Below, piece after piece: positions 61,099 through 64,000 of a DNA stretch of 64,000 nt (position 1 is the stretch's first letter; each line of letters starts with the position of its first letter). The translations under genes were made by a program, and so were the position numbers. Where the stretch lies: contig OY764545.1 of NCBI GenBank assembly GCA_963668495.1, forward strand, positions 2,356,001 to 2,420,000, read 5' to 3'. This DNA is from Oleispirillum sp963668495. Its GTDB lineage: Bacteria; Pseudomonadota; Alphaproteobacteria; Rhodospirillales; Rhodospirillaceae. Below the pieces are notes generated by a model that searched no databases, was not told the origin of the DNA, and saw only the letters and a list, made by a program, of their open reading frames with translations.

Positions 61099-62949
61099 AT
61101 GCAAGCAGATGCCACTCGTTTTGGAACTATATTCAAGACCTTGAAATCAGCCAGCGGCTCTGTGGCGTTGTTTTTGGCGATACCTGCCCTGCTTTATATT
61201 TTCAACGCATCTGAATCTTTTGCGACAATTTCCGCAGGGGTTGCCGTCTTCCTGTTTGGTATGCGTTTTATGGAAGCCGGGTTTCAGGCTTTCACTGGCG
61301 GAATGTTGGAAAACATCCTGAAGGCCTGCACCACGGGGCGCATTCGCAGTCTTTTATTCGGTGTTGTCAGCACAACCATTATGCAATCCAGTTCGTTGGT
61401 GTCGGTAATCACCATCTCGTTTCTGAGTGCCGGTCTCATCAATCTTGCCGCTGGAATCGGCATCGTCTTTGGTGCAAATCTTGGCACAACAACCGGGGCA
61501 TGGTTGATTGCGGCTTTCGGCCTGAAGGTCAAAATATCGGCCTATGCCATGCCGATGCTGGCCTTGGGTATTATTTTGGTCTTCCTACCCGGCAAAAAAG
61601 CCAAAGGTGCCGGTGACATTCTGGCAGGACTTGGTTTTATCTTTCTTGGCATTGCCTTCATGAAAGATGGTTTCGATGCCTTCAGTCAGGGTTTTGATCT
61701 GACACAAATTCAGGTCGAAGGCTTGCAGGGCATTTTACTATTTGTCCTTTTTGGCGCACTTGCAACCGTTATCATGCAATCAAGCCATGCAACTCTGGTT
61801 TTGATTCTGACTGCATTAGCCGCCGGACAGATAGATTTCCAAGCCGCCATTGCCCTATCCATCGGCGCCAACGTCGGCACGACAATCACCGCAATTATCG
61901 GTGCGCTGAGTGCCAACATTCAGGGCAAACGTTTGGCTGTCGCGCACCTATTTTTTAACGTCGTGACCGGCACCATCATCATTGCGACCATTGAACCAAC
62001 TCTGGTGGTGGTTGAAACTTTATCTGATTTTCTTGGATTTTCAGACACCGATGCCACACTAAAGCTGGCCCTGTTCCACACCCTGTTCAATTCGCTGGGC
62101 GTGCTGCTGCTCACGCCATTGATCCCAGCAATGATTCCTTATCTTAAACGCCTGATGCCAGTTCCCAGAACTCCGGGACTACAGCCCATGTATTTGACCG
62201 CTGCGACAGAAGCGTTTCCAGAAACTCTAAACACGGCAATGGTTCAGGAACTGGCTCGTCTATACGACAATGCAATCGAGATTATGGCCCATGGGCTGCA
62301 CTTTCATCGTCGCATTTTGTTCAGTCACACCCTGCTTCATGACGCGATTAAAACCAGTAATGATTTGATCACCATCGATCTTGACGACCAATATGCGCAA
62401 AGGGTTGAAAGTCTGTCATCGGCGATTTTGGAAACCATTACCCGTAACGTGACACGTCACGGCGGCGACCTTGAACATCTGCGCGCTTATCAAGCCGCCT
62501 GCCGATCTATTGTCACATGCGTTAAAGAAACCAAACACTTACGCCCGAACCTGACCCAGTATATTCACCACAAAAACCCCTACATTCGTGACAAATACAA
62601 TCACCTGCGGGTCAGCATCGGTGACACCATCCGTGCAATTGACATCATAAGGAATGAACCGGAAACCACGCGTGAAACCCTTGGCCTAGAAGCCATTCGG
62701 GTTAAATTCATGCAGGACGATGCCTCTGCATCCGGCGAATTGGAAGCCATGATTAGGGATGGAAAAATTACCGCGCGCATGGGCATGTCTCTGCTCAATG
62801 ACCTCAGATACACACAAAGCATTATCTGGGCATTGATTGATATTGCGCGTATTCTGTTTGGCGAAACAGAGGAACACCATACGGATGCAGAACGCATGCT
62901 GAACCTGAACGAAGACGATCTATCCCGTCTTGCTCGAGGAAAATCATGA
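61099..62949 (+). CDS. Na+/phosphate cotransporter family protein with PhoU-like tail
   Basis: A 616-residue protein. The first 340 residues are hydrophobic and hold two NptA-type repeats, each with a QSS motif: VVSTTIMQSSSLVSVIT (about residues 91-107) and ATVIMQSSHATLVLIL (about 224-239), and GANLGTTTGAW and GANVGTTITAI. The last 250 residues are cytoplasmic and helical, like the PhoU-type domain of many bacterial Na/Pi II proteins. It lies right after the GGDEF-EAL gene and overlaps the small coiled-coil gene by 4 bp (ATGA). Phosphate import is likely. Confidence 0.87.
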   Translation: MQADATRFGTIFKTLKSASGSVALFLAIPALLYIFNASESFATISAGVAVFLFGMRFMEAGFQAFTGGMLENILKACTTGRIRSLLFGVVSTTIMQSSSLVSVITISFLSAGLINLAAGIGIVFGANLGTTTGAWLIAAFGLKVKISAYAMPMLALGIILVFLPGKKAKGAGDILAGLGFIFLGIAFMKDGFDAFSQGFDLTQIQVEGLQGILLFVLFGALATVIMQSSHATLVLILTALAAGQIDFQAAIALSIGANVGTTITAIIGALSANIQGKRLAVAHLFFNVVTGTIIIATIEPTLVVVETLSDFLGFSDTDATLKLALFHTLFNSLGVLLLTPLIPAMIPYLKRLMPVPRTPGLQPMYLTAATEAFPETLNTAMVQELARLYDNAIEIMAHGLHFHRRILFSHTLLHDAIKTSNDLITIDLDDQYAQRVESLSSAILETITRNVTRHGGDLEHLRAYQAACRSIVTCVKETKHLRPNLTQYIHHKNPYIRDKYNHLRVSIGDTIRAIDIIRNEPETTRETLGLEAIRVKFMQDDASASGELEAMIRDGKITARMGMSLLNDLRYTQSIIWALIDIARILFGETEEHHTDAERMLNLNEDDLSRLARGKS

Positions 62950-63233
62950 AAACCCGAAAAATCATCGACTTGTTAGATTCGTTACTCGGGGGGGAACGCA
63001 CAAAACGCTCCCGTCGAGAATTGGCTGTCGAAGAACTGCTCCACAAGCTTGAAAAGAAAGAAAACAAACTGCTTGAACGGCTCGAACACATTGATACCGA
63101 TGACGAGGACGAAAAACGCCATCTGGAAATCAAACTTCAGGTCAACCGAGCCCATCAGGACAAAGCTAGACAGGCCATTTCCTCATGGTCAGGAACAAAA
63201 CCAGAGGCAGAAACTGAGACAGAAGCCCAATAA
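62946..63233 (+). CDS. Small charged coiled-coil protein
   Basis: A 95-residue highly charged protein. Residues 15-75 form a heptad-like coiled coil (RRELAVEELLHKLEKKENKL, then LERLEHIDTDDEDEKRHL). The tail is Glu/Thr-rich. No known domain. The ATG overlaps the Na/Pi stop by 4 bp, so it is translated with the transporter and may be a partner or regulator of it. Confidence 0.75.
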   Translation: MKTRKIIDLLDSLLGGERTKRSRRELAVEELLHKLEKKENKLLERLEHIDTDDEDEKRHLEIKLQVNRAHQDKARQAISSWSGTKPEAETETEAQ

Positions 63234-63236
63234 CGC

Positions 63237-64000
63237 CTAAGGCAACCAACGTGCCTTCCACGCCTGGAACATGATCGCCGCCCACAGGTGATACTGCCAA
63301 TTGCGGCGACCGCTCTGGTGTTCATCCCAAGCTTTACGGATTTGCTCAACATCCAAAATTCCATCCGCCCGCAAGGTATTCGCGTCCAGAAGATCTTCTG
63401 CCCAATCCCGCAACGGGCCACGCAACCATTCTGCAACCGGCATGGAAAAACCGACTTTGGGTCGTTCAATCAAATTTTTCGGTACATAGCGGTACAGAAC
63501 CTGCCGCAACATATGTTTACCCACGCCATTCCGGATTTTTTGCTCCGGTGACAGGGTCCACGCAAACTCAACCACGCGATGGTCCAAAAGCGGAACCCGC
63601 GCCTCCAACGAGGTCGCCATAGATGTGCGGTCGACTTTCGTCAGAATATCATCCGGCAAATACCCCCACAGATCCAAAAGCTGCATCCGCTCGGTAAAGT
63701 CTGGGAGCCAATCCGCGACTGTATCATCCCATAAACGCCCTTTGGGTTCATCAGCACCCGGCACTGCCCCGTCCCAATGCGTCAACAAACTGCGGTAAAT
63801 ATCATCCGGGTTGGAGTGCGGCAGAATGCGTGCAATTTTTAACAGGCGATCTTTCATTAAAGCCGGAGAACGTTTATCCCCCTTCAACTTCAACCCGATG
63901 CCAATCAATCCTTCCGGTGTCAGGGCCGCAGTTGATGCTGCCAGCGAACGAACCACACCCGGAACTTTTCGTGACAGCTGGTAAAACCTGTTGGCCCAGA
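63237..64000 (-). CDS. Asparagine synthase (glutamine-hydrolysing), C-terminal part
   Basis: The right edge cuts this gene; about 253 C-terminal residues are visible. The frame is open to the edge, so an internal GTG at 63956 is not the true start. Features of the asparagine-synthase domain are LWGYLPDDILTKVDRTSMATSLEARVPLLDHR (about residues 107-138 of the visible part), FAWTLSPEQKI and HMLRQVLYRYVPKNL followed by RPKVGFSMPVAEWLRGPLRDW. This matches the AsnB-like amidotransferase family, common both in asparagine synthesis and in capsule or O-antigen clusters. The N-terminal glutaminase domain is outside the window, so the subtype cannot be told. Confidence 0.88.
   Translation of the reverse strand, partial: WANRFYQLSRKVPGVVRSLAASTAALTPEGLIGIGLKLKGDKRSPALMKDRLLKIARILPHSNPDDIYRSLLTHWDGAVPGADEPKGRLWDDTVADWLPDFTERMQLLDLWGYLPDDILTKVDRTSMATSLEARVPLLDHRVVEFAWTLSPEQKIRNGVGKHMLRQVLYRYVPKNLIERPKVGFSMPVAEWLRGPLRDWAEDLLDANTLRADGILDVEQIRKAWDEHQSGRRNWQYHLWAAIMFQAWKARWLP

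Noticed and set aside
1..64000. Search for a CRISPR array or cas genes, prompted by the Card1-like nuclease
   Set aside because: No regularly spaced repeats or Cas-like proteins were seen in the window.

Overview
The window reads as chromosomal DNA of an alphaproteobacterium with roughly 50% GC, most like a free-living, probably marine member of the Rhodospirillales group; I cannot fix the genus. The lineage call rests on GcrA and the DUF1465/RcdA protein (cell-cycle regulators typical of Alphaproteobacteria), an RpoH sigma factor, and a PyrB-PyrC pair whose PyrC lacks the usual HxH metal motif. There is no rRNA operon, CRISPR array, transposase or integrase. One tRNA gene (tRNA-Val, anticodon GAC) is present.

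Layout. 1-2081 (minus): a cut-off MscS channel, a Card1/DUF1887-like nuclease and a TraT-type lipoprotein. 2473-8056 (plus): a complete dppABCDF dipeptide ABC importer with hairpin terminators before dppA, after dppA and after dppF. 8116-13094 (minus): a LuxP homologue, a membrane histidine kinase and a REC-HD-GYP response regulator in one tight operon. It looks like an autoinducer-2 sensing pathway wired to c-di-GMP hydrolysis. 13314-18466 (minus): an SLC13-type transporter, then a RimK-related ATP-grasp ligase, a 7TM inactive-transglutaminase protein and a retropepsin-like lipoprotein. 18689-21533: a 2.6-kb islet (flavoprotein and methyltransferase) lying between an intact tRNA-Val and a decayed copy of that tRNA's 3' end.

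21767-32715: housekeeping and regulatory genes (N-formylglutamate amidohydrolase, an RsmC-like methyltransferase, CysQ, an MFS transporter, GcrA, a DUF4139 protein, a TPR protein, RcdA, Zur, a FAD oxidoreductase, an Hpt protein). 33011-36204: a REC-HDOD regulator, a two-ACT-domain GcvR-like protein, an unknown protein and an FNR-type regulator with four cysteines. 36268-48638: dusA; pyrB-pyrC-plsY-dprA; topA-rnr-ctp; rpmG. 48719-54565: a single-domain response regulator, a DUF423 protein, a CRP-family regulator, glnK-amtB with a sigma-54-like promoter, rpoH and a cytochrome c. 54569-58093: an ABC-F ATPase, then a btuF-like gene broken by a frameshift and a 298-bp tandem duplication that runs into msrA. 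58174-64000: a hypothetical protein, a PAS-GGDEF-EAL protein, a Na/Pi cotransporter, a small coiled-coil protein and the 3' part of an asparagine synthase gene.

Themes. Signalling is dense: the LuxP system, HD-GYP, GGDEF-EAL, Hpt, HDOD, two CRP/FNR proteins and PII. The spots most worth follow-up are the LuxP/kinase/HD-GYP operon, the nuclease-MscS pair, the tRNA-flanked islet and the btuF-msrA duplication.
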